Shown piece by piece: positions 26,647 to 35,281 of a stretch of 64,000 bases of DNA. Below the pieces are notes generated by a model that was given only the letters and a program-made list of their open reading frames with translations, was not told where the DNA came from and did no database searches. The stretch is from assembly GCF_017744695.1 (NCBI RefSeq), contig NZ_JAGIAS010000012.1, positions 62,001 to 126,000 on the forward strand, given 5' to 3'. Made by a program: the position numbers and the translations under genes. Position 1 is the first letter of the stretch. Every line of letters starts with the position of its first letter. This DNA comes from Dyadobacter sp. Lineage in GTDB: Bacteria; Bacteroidota; Bacteroidia; Cytophagales; Spirosomataceae.

Positions 26647-27684
26647 ATGGAAAATAGCCATCAATACAGCCGTCGCAACTTTCTGGGCCTCGCCGCCCTC
26701 GCCTTCGCCGCAGCACAAATACTGCCTTCCAAAGCGCTGGCCGGCGGAAAACCCGGCAGCCTGCCCGGTCATTCGGTCAATGCATTTGAAAACATCAAAC
26801 AAATCGATGCGGGCGTATTGAATATCGGTTACGCCGAAACCGGACCTGCGAGCGGGCAACCGGTGATATTGCTGCACGGCTGGCCTTACGACATCCACAG
26901 CTATGCCGAAAGCGCCGAACTGCTCGCCCAGGCGGGTTACCGGGTGATCGTCCCCCATTTGCGCGGCCACGGAACGACCCGCTTCCTTTCGGACAAAACC
27001 TTCCGGAATGGCCAGCAAGCCGCCGTGGCGATGGATATTATCGCACTCATGGATGCACTTAAAATCAAACAGGCCATCCTCGGCGGCTTCGACTGGGGTG
27101 CGCGTACGGCGAACATTATCGCCTCGCTTTGGCCGGAACGCGTCAAAGGGATGGTGTCGGTGAATGGCTACCTGATCAACAACCTGGAAAGAAACCAGCA
27201 GCCGCTGTCGCCGGCAGCCGAATGGGGATGGTGGTACCAGTACTATTTCGCCACCGACCGCGGCCAGAAAGGCTATACTGCCAACTGGTACGACTTCAAC
27301 AAGCTTATCTGGAAAAATATCTCACCCAAATGGTCTTTCGACCAGGCCACCTACGACCGCTCGGCCGCGTCGTTCAAAAATCCGGATTATGCGGCGATCG
27401 TGATCCATAACTACCGCTGGCGGCTGAGCATCGAGCCCGGCGAGAAGCAATACGATGAAATCGAGCAAAAACTCGCAGCCGGACCGGTCATTTCAGTCCC
27501 TACGGTGACGCTCGACGGCGATTCGGACGGCGTGGTACCTGCCGGCGACGGCTCGGCATTTGCCCGCAAATCAACCGGCAAGCATGTACACCATGTGGTA
27601 AAGGGCGCCGGGCATAACCTGCCGCAGGAGGCACCAAGGGCATTTGCCGATGCCATTATCGAGGCCGATAACCTTGCCAGGTGA
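26647..27684 (+). CDS. Tat-exported alpha/beta hydrolase, epoxide hydrolase / haloalkane dehalogenase-like
   Basis: 345 residues. A twin-arginine signal (SRRNFLG, residues 8-14, then a hydrophobic run to SKALA) directs a folded protein out of the cytoplasm. The alpha/beta-hydrolase core shows the oxyanion motif HGWP (77-80), the nucleophile elbow GGFDWG with Asp149 rather than Ser, and the C-terminal histidine in GAGHNLPQE. An Asp nucleophile is typical of epoxide hydrolases and haloalkane or haloacetate dehalogenases, which work through a covalent alkyl-enzyme ester, as opposed to Ser esterases. A TAATTTTG box at 26578-26585 could serve as its -7 element. The substrate is unknown; the gene stands alone, divergent from the sigma operon. 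Confidence 0.88.
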   Translation: MENSHQYSRRNFLGLAALAFAAAQILPSKALAGGKPGSLPGHSVNAFENIKQIDAGVLNIGYAETGPASGQPVILLHGWPYDIHSYAESAELLAQAGYRVIVPHLRGHGTTRFLSDKTFRNGQQAAVAMDIIALMDALKIKQAILGGFDWGARTANIIASLWPERVKGMVSVNGYLINNLERNQQPLSPAAEWGWWYQYYFATDRGQKGYTANWYDFNKLIWKNISPKWSFDQATYDRSAASFKNPDYAAIVIHNYRWRLSIEPGEKQYDEIEQKLAAGPVISVPTVTLDGDSDGVVPAGDGSAFARKSTGKHVHHVVKGAGHNLPQEAPRAFADAIIEADNLAR

Positions 27685-27696
27685 TTTCAAATTGCC

Positions 27697-28365
27697 TCAC
27701 TCCCAGCCTTCCGGTTTTGCCGGAAGGCATTCTGTAAAGCGGATATTTTTGGAATTCTCGCCCTGAACATCCATCCATATCCGTTTTTGAGGTGTTTTAA
27801 AAACCACGTTCTCAAAAAGCACATCCCGAACATCCAGCCCACGCAGAATCGAGTCAGTGACCGTAATCGACGCATTCCGGATGGTTACGCCGAGTGCGTC
27901 GCTGGCCTTGAAGGTCGTCCGGGCACTTACATCGGCATTTTCAATGAGCAGGTTGGTCGCCGGCGACTCCGGAATGCCGGTAATATCGACAAACGTCCGG
28001 GCTTTTTCGACGATGATGTTGCGGGCGGTGATGTTGCTGTACCCAGGCGTGAGCTTATCGACCGGTCGGGCTGGCAGGCGATCCGCCAGCTCACCCACAT
28101 ATTGCCGGCTGCCCAGCATGTCGAATTTCACCGCGTCGCCGCGCAGGATCATGCGTATGCGCTCGTAGGTGAGGTTATCGCCGCCACCGGCACGCGAGCG
28201 ACGCGTTTTGAAACGCAGGCCCGTATCGGTATCATCGAAAACACAGTCGTGGACGTAGAGGTTACGGATCATCCCGGCCGTTTCACTCCCGCACGTAATG
28301 CCCCCGTGCCCCTCGCGGGCGAGGCAATGGCGGTCATGTCTGCCTACCATTGCCAAAATCTTCAC
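27697..28365 (-). pseudogene. Remnant of a glycoside hydrolase family 28 (polygalacturonase-like) gene
   Basis: The 222-codon frame keeps the C-terminal part of the right-handed beta-helix of GH28: GHGGITCGSETAG followed by DTGLRFKTRRSR, the conserved region after the catalytic aspartates. The N-terminal ~250 residues, including the catalytic Asp motifs, are missing. Before GHGG the frame turns into an unrelated 20-residue lead (starting GTG at 28365), and an in-frame stop occurs just upstream. Family enzymes cut polygalacturonan. This remnant cannot be active. The break lies near 28300-28400, next to another open-ended frame on the opposite strand. Confidence 0.8.
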
Positions 28366-28614
28366 CGGGAAGACGAGGGGCGGTGGTAACTACTCTTAAA
28401 AAGGAGGTATTTTATCCGGCAGAAAATCCGGGATGTGTTGCTATCGTGGGTTGTCAACAAATGAAATTAATGGAAAGGGAAGGACCGAAGGAAGCAAATA
28501 CTCGTCGACCATTTTCGCTTCAACAGGACCTACGCCCCCATTCAATTAAAGTCGGCACTATTGGGTCACTACGCGTCATGTCTGCTTCCCGACTTTGCCT
28601 CTTTTAAGAACCGG

Positions 28615-28878
28615 ATGGATGAGCCTACCCGGGCAGTAGCGGAATTCCTTCAATCGAAACTACCTCGAAAAACCTCCGATGTCGTCGAATTTCCCCTGAA
28701 AAAACTCGCCGAATCCAAGGCATTTGCCGAGCAAGTCAACCAGAAATATTACCGGCATATCGACGGGTGGAGTGTATGGACACAGGATCCGCTACCGGAG
28801 GATGAGGAAATCAAAAACTGGCTGATGTCGATGCTGTTGCTGGACGGCAACGCTTATGGCTTCGAGGACATCGATTAA
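28615..28878 (+). CDS. Unknown small protein, possibly the 3' remnant of a longer gene
   Basis: From the ATG at 28615 it encodes 87 residues starting MDEPTRAVAEFLQSK and ending in the acidic YGFEDID. The same frame stays open upstream to about 28468 with sensible-looking protein (VDHFRFNRTYAPIQLKSALL), but has only a TTG (28561) there as a start. That suggests the original gene was longer and lost its 5' end. It converges with the AraC gene, ending two bases before it. I recognise no family. Confidence 0.4.
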   Translation: MDEPTRAVAEFLQSKLPRKTSDVVEFPLKKLAESKAFAEQVNQKYYRHIDGWSVWTQDPLPEDEEIKNWLMSMLLLDGNAYGFEDID

Positions 28879-28879
28879 C

Positions 28880-29800
28880 TCAACCCGCATGCTGCTTCCG
28901 GTATTCAGCCGGGCTTTGCGTGGTATGTTTTTTGAAATAATTACTGAAATGAGGGGCTTCCAGAAAGCCTAACCGGAGGGCTATTTCCTTGATGGCCAGG
29001 GCCGGATCCTGTAACATCACCTTGGCTTCGGCGATGGTTTTATCGGCGATCCAGGCGCTCACGGATTTGCCGGTTTTACTGCTGATCACGCTCGACAAAT
29101 AATTGACGTGCAAAAATTGCATATCCGCGTAATCCTGCACGCGTAGCGGAACTTCCACCTTTCCGTTGACAAGGTCCCTGAAATGCTGTTCGAGGTTTCT
29201 TTTGAAGGTCTTCACGATCTGGGAACTCCTGTTGCCTTCATAAATAGGATTGTAATCCTGAAAGAAATATTCCTTGATTTTCAAAAGCAAAGCGACCATC
29301 AAACTCCCGATGATCCGGTTCTTGTAGGGCGAGTTTCCCCGGTGTTCACGGTGTATTTGCTGATAGAGCTGCCGCACGATGGTAAACTGGTCGTCGGACA
29401 AAACCCGCGGCTCCACGGTTTCCGTCAGCAGGAAAGAAAAATCCCGGTACACGTCTTCGTGCACGTTTTCCTTTAAATAGGCTTCATTGAATGTGATCAG
29501 GCAGGTGTCGGTAATACTATGCCACTCGAAAACACGGTAATTGCCTGGGTTGGTGAAATATACCGTTCCCGGCCTGACTTCAAAAACCTGGTCGTCGATC
29601 GTGTACTTGCCAAATGCTTCCTGGATAAACAGGAAACTGAAATAGTTGGGCCTGAATGGTACCGATGTGAATGGAAATTCAGTAAAGGTTTGTTGCAGGA
29701 AATGGACGGTGAGGCCCGACGACGCGTCGACCGGGTCGACCGGCAGGCCCATCGTTTCATACAGTTCGGAGAGGTCCTTGACAACCAGGTTGCGTGCCAT
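28880..29800 (-). CDS. AraC-family transcriptional regulator
   Basis: 306 residues. The N-terminal half (~1-170) is a cupin-like sensing domain (VRPGTVYFTNPGNY). The C-terminal ~100 residues hold two helix-turn-helix units (VNYLSSVISSKTGKSVSAWI and IKEIALRLGFLEAPHFSNYFKKHTTQSPAEYR), the second being the family signature. It is cytoplasmic and binds DNA. It is divergent from the propeller sensor kinase, which it may or may not control; no operator was identified. Confidence 0.93.
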   Translation of the reverse strand: MARNLVVKDLSELYETMGLPVDPVDASSGLTVHFLQQTFTEFPFTSVPFRPNYFSFLFIQEAFGKYTIDDQVFEVRPGTVYFTNPGNYRVFEWHSITDTCLITFNEAYLKENVHEDVYRDFSFLLTETVEPRVLSDDQFTIVRQLYQQIHREHRGNSPYKNRIIGSLMVALLLKIKEYFFQDYNPIYEGNRSSQIVKTFKRNLEQHFRDLVNGKVEVPLRVQDYADMQFLHVNYLSSVISSKTGKSVSAWIADKTIAEAKVMLQDPALAIKEIALRLGFLEAPHFSNYFKKHTTQSPAEYRKQHAG

Positions 29801-30128
29801 ATGTCAAAAGTAAAAAAAACCGCTCAATAAGTTGAATTTGCATTAAGTGGCATTATTTGTAGTATTAGGGTTACATTATTTTCTTCATGACACATGAGAA
29901 AATCTTTTCCGACAGCAAAGCCCTGGCGGCCTGCGGTTTGGGACGCGGCGATCATCTCGCCCAAAAGTATTTGATGGCTTCGATTCCTTGCCGCTATTTT
30001 CTCAGACCGAATCCCTAGAAATGTTTTTACAACGAATAGAAATTATTATAAAACTAAGCTATTATTGTATCCTCGAATCCGACCCCAAATTTGTCATTTC
30101 TGGACAAGCATTTTTTGTTAACGCGGCT
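29801..30128. other. Divergent intergenic region between AraC regulator and sensor kinase
   Basis: 328 bases. AT-rich at 29810-29885, where promoters for both genes are expected. A CAAAAGTA (a minus-strand TACTTTTG) at 29805-29812 lies directly against the AraC ATG, too close for a normal leader. A 43-codon plus-strand frame at 29887-30018 (start MTHEKIFSDSK) has no recognised family and is not called as a gene. Confidence 0.45.
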
Positions 30129-33100
30129 ATGAATTTTGCGAGGATTACTACCCTTCTCATTTTCCTCACGGCCACACTCCGGGCATCGGGACAGGAGGTC
30201 TCCGATTTCACCGAACAACATTACACAAGTGATAACGGACTGCCGCAAAATAGCGTCATGCAACTTCATAAGGATAAGAATGGCTTCATCTGGATGACGA
30301 CCCAGGGCGGGCTCGTGCGGTTCGACGGGACGCGTTTCACGACCTACAACCTCGCCAATGTCCCCGAGCTCAAGAGCAACCGCATTATTGAACTCGGCCT
30401 GACGGGCGACAGCACCATTCATTTCAAGGATTCCCATTTCAAAGTCTTTTCTTTTGATCAAAACAACCAGACGTTCGTACTGAACCGACACATCAGGAAC
30501 AGGGCAGTGATTTTGCGGTCCCGGAACGACCAGTTCGACGTGATCCGTAACCTTAACCCCCAGGACCGCCGGCACGTCGAATCGCTTTTCGCCGTTTTAG
30601 CAACCGCGTCCTTTTATTATCCGGCCAAGACGCCCGGAGACGGATTTCTGCGCGTGGGTGATGTTCATCTTGTGTACCTGCATCAGAAGAAGGTGTTCTT
30701 CAGCAAAACATTCGACTATGGCGCCATGACTTTTGACAGGGCGGGCAAGCTGGATAACAGAATGTATTATTTCGATCAGAAAGGCGGGATACGCTGCACC
30801 GATTCCACGGGAAAGGAATATCAGGTACTGTCCAGGATAGCTGGCAGCGGCGCTCCGCTTCTCACGCAGGACGCCCGTCTTTACCAACAGGGTGAACGAC
30901 TGTTCTTGCATAGTTCGAATACTTTCTATGAATTGCAAGCGCCGAATGCCGAAGAGCTTATTTGCAGACCTGTTCTGAAAACCGGAGATATCGGCAATAT
31001 CGCTTGCTATCTGAACATCCCGGAAGCTGGTATTCACGTGGTGGGCACTCTGACCAACGGGGTGTATATTTTCAAAAAGAAGTTATTTAAAACCGTCCGC
31101 ATTGCAGGTTTCAGCAACAATTTTTATAGTCAGCATTTATTTCAAAAGGACCGTCTTCTGACAGAAGCCGGCGTCATATCCCCTACCGGAATATTCTCCG
31201 GCGATCCGTTTCCGTTAGCGGTAAGGAGCCCGATCCTGGTGGACCGGGATGGGTATGTCTGGATGAGCAGCCGGAATCAAAAAATAGACCAGCGCAGACC
31301 TGATTGGAAGCTGGTCCATAGTTTCTACTGTAACTTCCCAGCGCTAAAGTTCGCCCGGACCCCCGACGGAACTTTCTGGCTCAGTGCAGTTTCCGGGAAA
31401 CTCGGAAAGGCCCTGGGCGATTCGATTCAATGGCTGGATTTGCCCAAAAACATCAAAGCGTTCCTTCCAATAAATAATACCCAATTCTGGGCGTCGGACG
31501 GTTCCGGATTATTCCTGATGGATGTGAAAAGGGGCACTTACAAGGAGTTGCCCGAAATGAAAGGGCAGGAAGTCAGGGCATTGTATTTTGATAAAAAGAA
31601 AACGCTCTGGGCCGGAACCTATGGGCAGGGCTTCTACGCGATCCGCAATGGGAAGGCTACCGCATTACCCCTCGACCGCAACAACCATCTGCTTGCCGTG
31701 CACACGTTCCTGGAAGACAAGAAGGGATTTATGTGGATGACCACCAATCACGGGCTTTTCAAAGCCAGGACGCAGGACCTCTACGATTACCTCGATGGCA
31801 AAATCGCCAGCGTTTTCTATTACTACTACGACAAAAGCAACGGCTTTGCCAACAATGAATTCAATGGAGGCTGCAACCCGTCGTCGGTGGCGTTCCCGGA
31901 TGGCAAGTTTTCTTTTCCCTCGATGGATGGGCTCGTACAGGTGTATCCCGACAGCATTATTGATATTCTCCCTGATTCCCGGATACAGATCGACAAATTT
32001 GTCGTAGACGGGAAAGAACAGCCGTTCAGCGGGGAACTCCGGCTCGCCCCTTCTTTCAATCGCATCGAGATTTTGCTGGCGTCCCCCTATTTCGGGCTGC
32101 CCGAAAACCAGTACCTGGAATACAATATCAAAGGCCTCGATAATGAATGGTACCCATTGAGTAACAACCTCACCATCACGCTCAACCGTTTAGGCTATGG
32201 TAATTATACGCTGCAAGTCCGGAAAAAGGCGGGCTTCGGGAAGGATAATGTGGGGCTGCTGACCAAGAGTTTTACAGTAGATCCATTCTGGTACCAAACC
32301 TGGTATGCGGCGCTTTTTGCGTTTTTCCTGCTGGCGTTTTCCTTTTACGTGGTCGTGAAACTGCGTTATCATTATCTGACGCAGCGGAAAAAGCAGCTTG
32401 AAGCACAGGTCCAGGAACGCACCAAACAGCTCGAATACAGCAACCGGCTGAAAGAAAAGATCACGCTTCTGCTCGCGCACGACCTGCAATCGCCGCTGCA
32501 TTTCCTGAACCTGCTGTCGGATCATGTGACAACGGCGCTGGAAAAAGACCACCTCGACGACGCCAGGACCGGCACCGCCGAAATCAAAAAGGCGGCTACG
32601 AATATCCACGCATTTGTCAAGGAAATCAATCTCTGGACCAAGTCGCAGCAGGAAGGCTTCTTCCTTTCCAAGCGCCCCTTTCCGTTCGACGGCCTCGCGG
32701 ACGAGCTCGGCGAGTTTTTCAAAGAAATGCTTCTTTTAAAAAACAACACACTTGAATTCCTCAATCCGGGCCACCGGGACATCCTCACCAACCGCGAAAT
32801 CCTGAAAGCTGTGATCCGTAACCTGATCGACAATTCGAACAAATACACGACGGGCGGACATATCAGCGTAGAACTGGACAAACTGGATGACAAATATTTG
32901 AGACTTTCGGTTTCAGACAACGGGCGGGGTATGTCGCCTGCCGAACTGAGTAAAATCAACCGGCGCATCGAGAATGTGCTCACCACTGCGGGGATCGAGC
33001 AAAGCGGCCGCCTGGGCTATCAGATCATCATCGATTTCGTGGCCCGCCTCGAATGCCAGCTGGAAGTGGAAAGCATTGTCGGCGGGGGAACAACCGTCAC

Positions 33101-33185
33101 TATTTCAGGGCTTTTACCCGCCCAATCTAACAGAACAGACGCTATTTTGACGGACACTGCTCCGCCCAATTTTACCACGTTATGA
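30129..33185 (+). CDS. Propeller / Y_Y_Y-domain sensor histidine kinase
   Basis: About 1018 residues from the ATG at 30129, which gives a signal peptide ending RASG|Q; the upstream frame back to 29988 is less plausible. The periplasmic part consists of two-component-regulator propeller repeats (GLPQNSVMQLHKDKNGFIWM, KKGFMWMTTNHGLF) and a Y_Y_Y domain. Then follow a membrane helix (~726-746, LFAFFLLAFSFYVVV), a coiled segment, a HisKA dimerisation domain with the phospho-acceptor His near residue 784 (LAHDLQSPLH), and an ATPase domain (NLIDNSNKYT, SVSDNGRGMS). It lacks the fused AraC output of hybrid two-component systems and instead has a separate response regulator overlapping by four bases. 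The ligand is unknown. Confidence 0.92.
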   Translation: MNFARITTLLIFLTATLRASGQEVSDFTEQHYTSDNGLPQNSVMQLHKDKNGFIWMTTQGGLVRFDGTRFTTYNLANVPELKSNRIIELGLTGDSTIHFKDSHFKVFSFDQNNQTFVLNRHIRNRAVILRSRNDQFDVIRNLNPQDRRHVESLFAVLATASFYYPAKTPGDGFLRVGDVHLVYLHQKKVFFSKTFDYGAMTFDRAGKLDNRMYYFDQKGGIRCTDSTGKEYQVLSRIAGSGAPLLTQDARLYQQGERLFLHSSNTFYELQAPNAEELICRPVLKTGDIGNIACYLNIPEAGIHVVGTLTNGVYIFKKKLFKTVRIAGFSNNFYSQHLFQKDRLLTEAGVISPTGIFSGDPFPLAVRSPILVDRDGYVWMSSRNQKIDQRRPDWKLVHSFYCNFPALKFARTPDGTFWLSAVSGKLGKALGDSIQWLDLPKNIKAFLPINNTQFWASDGSGLFLMDVKRGTYKELPEMKGQEVRALYFDKKKTLWAGTYGQGFYAIRNGKATALPLDRNNHLLAVHTFLEDKKGFMWMTTNHGLFKARTQDLYDYLDGKIASVFYYYYDKSNGFANNEFNGGCNPSSVAFPDGKFSFPSMDGLVQVYPDSIIDILPDSRIQIDKFVVDGKEQPFSGELRLAPSFNRIEILLASPYFGLPENQYLEYNIKGLDNEWYPLSNNLTITLNRLGYGNYTLQVRKKAGFGKDNVGLLTKSFTVDPFWYQTWYAALFAFFLLAFSFYVVVKLRYHYLTQRKKQLEAQVQERTKQLEYSNRLKEKITLLLAHDLQSPLHFLNLLSDHVTTALEKDHLDDARTGTAEIKKAATNIHAFVKEINLWTKSQQEGFFLSKRPFPFDGLADELGEFFKEMLLLKNNTLEFLNPGHRDILTNREILKAVIRNLIDNSNKYTTGGHISVELDKLDDKYLRLSVSDNGRGMSPAELSKINRRIENVLTTAGIEQSGRLGYQIIIDFVARLECQLEVESIVGGGTTVTISGLLPAQSNRTDAILTDTAPPNFTTL

Positions 33186-33811
33186 AAAAGATATTGATTG
33201 CCGACGATCATTCCCTGGTTCGGTACGGATTAAGGGTTGCACTGCTCAACCATTTTGCCGATGCGCAGGTGGACGAAGGCTGGAACGGCCAAACGATTAT
33301 GGCCCAACTGAAAATCAACCAATATGATCTCGTTCTCCTGGATCTGGGCATGCCCGACACCGATCCTATGACCATTTTGCACTGGATCAGAAACTTCCAC
33401 CCCGATACAAAAGTCCTGATCGTTTCGATGAACAGCGAGACGATTTTTGGAAAAAGGGCCCTGCAAATGGGTGCCCATGGATACATCGAGAAAGATGCTT
33501 CGCCCGAAGACCTGATCAAGGCGGTGAACGTCGTGCTGACGGGGAAGAAATACATGAGCGCCGATCTGGCGGATATCATTGTGAACGACTCGCTGAACCA
33601 CAAGTCGATAAACCCGTTCGATGAACTTACACCCCGGGAGTTTCAGGTGGCGATGTACATCATTCAGGATTACACTATTACCCAAATCAGCGAGCTCATG
33701 CAGCTTCAATACACTTCCATAAGCACCTTCCGGCGGCGTATTTTCGAAAAGCTGAATATCGCCGACCGCAAAGGACTTGTACAACTGGCCGACGCCTACA
33801 AACTCAATTGA
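33182..33811 (+). CDS. NarL/FixJ-type response regulator
   Basis: 209 residues. The receiver domain (1-~120) has the acidic pocket ADD (residues 7-9), phospho-acceptor Asp54 (LLDLGMPD) and the conserved lysine in YIEKDAS. The C-terminal LuxR-type helix-turn-helix is TPREFQVAMYII through QISELMQLQYTSISTFRRRIFEKL. The ATG overlaps the kinase stop (ATGA), so it is the cognate partner. The gene's 3' end overlaps the convergent HxlR gene by 8 bases. Confidence 0.94.
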   Translation: MKKILIADDHSLVRYGLRVALLNHFADAQVDEGWNGQTIMAQLKINQYDLVLLDLGMPDTDPMTILHWIRNFHPDTKVLIVSMNSETIFGKRALQMGAHGYIEKDASPEDLIKAVNVVLTGKKYMSADLADIIVNDSLNHKSINPFDELTPREFQVAMYIIQDYTITQISELMQLQYTSISTFRRRIFEKLNIADRKGLVQLADAYKLN

Positions 33812-34160
33812 ACAGCTTCCGGTGCTTTCCTCCCCACTCGCTGAGCTGCTGAAATATCGGCCCAAACGCCGCCGCCATTTCGGTCAGTTCGTACTCCACG
33901 CGGGGAGGCACCTCCGCATACACCGTGCGTTTGACCAGCCCGTCCTGTTCGAGCGCACGGAGCTGTAAGGTCAGCATCCGCTCGGTGATGTAGGGAAACT
34001 CTTTTTTCAGCTCGCCAAACCGCATTTTCCCTTTTTCCAGTTTACTGATAATCAAAATTTTCCATCTGCCGCCGATCTTGTTCACGGCATAGGTAAGGTC
34101 ACATTCCACAATGTACTTTTCATTGCTGGTATAGGTAGAATTTTCTTTTCTGGCAGCCAT
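33804..34160 (-). CDS. HxlR-family winged-helix transcriptional regulator
   Basis: 118 residues with the family signature: CDLTYAVNKIGGRWKILII, then MRFGELKKEFPYITERMLTLQLRALEQDGLV as the DNA-recognition part, and the VEYELTE wing. HxlR/DUF24 proteins are dimers that often sense quinones, aldehydes or redox stress through a conserved N-terminal cysteine; Cys20 in the VECDLTY segment fits that position. It is divergent from the SDR gene at 34265, and palindromes sit between them, so it probably represses both itself and the SDR. Confidence 0.92.
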   Translation of the reverse strand: MAARKENSTYTSNEKYIVECDLTYAVNKIGGRWKILIISKLEKGKMRFGELKKEFPYITERMLTLQLRALEQDGLVKRTVYAEVPPRVEYELTEMAAAFGPIFQQLSEWGGKHRKLFN

Positions 34161-34180
34161 TACTTACACTTTTGTTAGTA
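34161..34180. promoter_or_regulatory. Candidate HxlR operator (20-base palindrome)
   Basis: Arms TACTTACA and TGTTAGTA match at 7 of 8 positions across a CTTT spacer, directly adjoining the HxlR ATG. The outer TACT/AGTA form resembles boxes known for HxlR (DUF24) regulators such as YodB. A second palindrome, TACAA-TTGG-TTGTA, lies at 34184-34197. Confidence 0.55.
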
Positions 34181-34204
34181 CCCTACAATTGGTTGTATAG
34201 CATT

Positions 34205-34212
34205 CAAAAATA
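34205..34212 (-). promoter_or_regulatory. Candidate -7 box for the HxlR gene
   Basis: Minus-strand TATTTTTG, an exact TAnnTTTG match, 45 bases upstream of the HxlR ATG, with both palindromes between box and start codon as expected for autorepression. No -33 TTG was identified. Confidence 0.4.
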
Positions 34213-34224
34213 GATGCTTCCGGC

Positions 34225-34232
34225 TACGTTTG
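34225..34232 (+). promoter_or_regulatory. Candidate -7 box for the SDR gene
   Basis: TACGTTTG matches TAnnTTTG exactly and lies 33 bases before the SDR ATG. No -33 TTG lies at normal spacing, which would fit a weak or regulated promoter. The palindrome at 34184-34197 covers the region just upstream of where a -33 element would be. Confidence 0.45.
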
Positions 34233-34264
34233 CAACCAGTTTTTAACACATTCAAAATACAGTC

Positions 34265-35017
34265 ATGGATTTGCATTTAAAAGGAAAAACGGCAGTCGTA
34301 ACCGGGGCCAGCCAGGGCATCGGCCGCTCTATTGTAAAGGAATTGGCCAGAGAAGGCGTGCGTGTGTTCGCCACCGCCCGGAATGAGGAGCTGTTGACCA
34401 GCCTTCGGGAGGAAGTAGCGGCGGAAACGGGCATTGTACCCGTTGTTTTCGCACAAGATTTTACAGCACCGGATGGCCCGCAGCGCATCGCGCAAGCTGC
34501 CCTGGCGGCATTAGGTGAGGTGGATATCCTTATCAACAATGCCGGACAAAGCCGCCCCGTAGCGATCACCGGCCCCGAACAGCCCTGGAATGATTCGATG
34601 GCGCTGGATTTCGACCGGCCCCGCCAGCTCACGCAGGAATTACTTCCGCATATGATCGACCGCCGGCAGGGTGTGGTCCTGAACCTGACCAGCACTTATG
34701 AGCTCCGTAGCATCAACGTATCGGCAGTAGCCAAAGCCAGCATGGCAGTATGGTCGAAACAACTGGCCGCACAAGTAGGACCATTCAACATTCGGGTCAA
34801 TACACTGCAACCCGGACTGATCGACACGGCTAACATCCGTCCTTATTTTACGGATGAAGCACGTAAGGCATTTGCCGAAAAAGAAATCCCGCTGGGTGAT
34901 TTCGGTCAACCGCAGGATATGGCCGATATGGCCGTATTCCTCGTCTCTCCCCGCGCACGTTACGTGACCGGCGCAGCGGTGGTCGTCGACGGTGGTATGC
35001 GGCATTATCCTTTTTAG
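34265..35017 (+). CDS. Short-chain dehydrogenase/reductase (SDR) lacking the catalytic tyrosine
   Basis: 250 residues with the classical SDR Rossmann fold: GASQGIG (14-20) for NAD(P) binding, NNAG (91-94), and a C-terminal ARYVTGAAVVVDGG. The active-site segment reads LTSTYELRSINVSAVAK: the lysine of YxxxK is present (Lys157), but Ser153 sits where the catalytic Tyr should be, and the loop from the catalytic Ser is about three residues short. The nearby Tyr145 might substitute, or the enzyme may have altered or lost activity. The start is unambiguous. It is divergent from, and probably controlled by, the HxlR regulator, an arrangement typical of quinone/aldehyde-responsive units. Confidence 0.9.
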   Translation: MDLHLKGKTAVVTGASQGIGRSIVKELAREGVRVFATARNEELLTSLREEVAAETGIVPVVFAQDFTAPDGPQRIAQAALAALGEVDILINNAGQSRPVAITGPEQPWNDSMALDFDRPRQLTQELLPHMIDRRQGVVLNLTSTYELRSINVSAVAKASMAVWSKQLAAQVGPFNIRVNTLQPGLIDTANIRPYFTDEARKAFAEKEIPLGDFGQPQDMADMAVFLVSPRARYVTGAAVVVDGGMRHYPF

Positions 35018-35281
35018 GCAGTCACTTTTGTCTGGCGGACATTATAGCCAATGCCCGCCAGGCAAACAAATGGCAATTATAGAGTTATTTCGTAAACAAG
35101 CATCGCGTTCAGGTACAACTAATGATATAGGCACCTGCTAGATTTGACTCGTAGTTTATCCCATTCGAGAACTGGTTTTCAGTAACAATGTCGCCGTTGC
35201 GGACACCTCCGGCAGCGGATGGGTTTGCTATGCCTTCTTTCTAGCAGTTTGTTCCATTATTCATCTTTAACATTAGCGACT

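Noticed and set aside
27706..27728. Nine-pair perfect hairpin near the end of the GH28 remnant
   Set aside because: It lies inside the remnant's coding part (codons for the last residues) and has no T tract.
29887..30018. A 43-codon plus-strand frame upstream of the sensor kinase
   Set aside because: No family, no promoter match and no conservation evidence; probably chance.
35032..35061. CTGGCGG/CCGCCAG inverted repeat after the SDR gene
   Set aside because: Seven pairs with a 16-base loop and no T tract; too weak to call a terminator.
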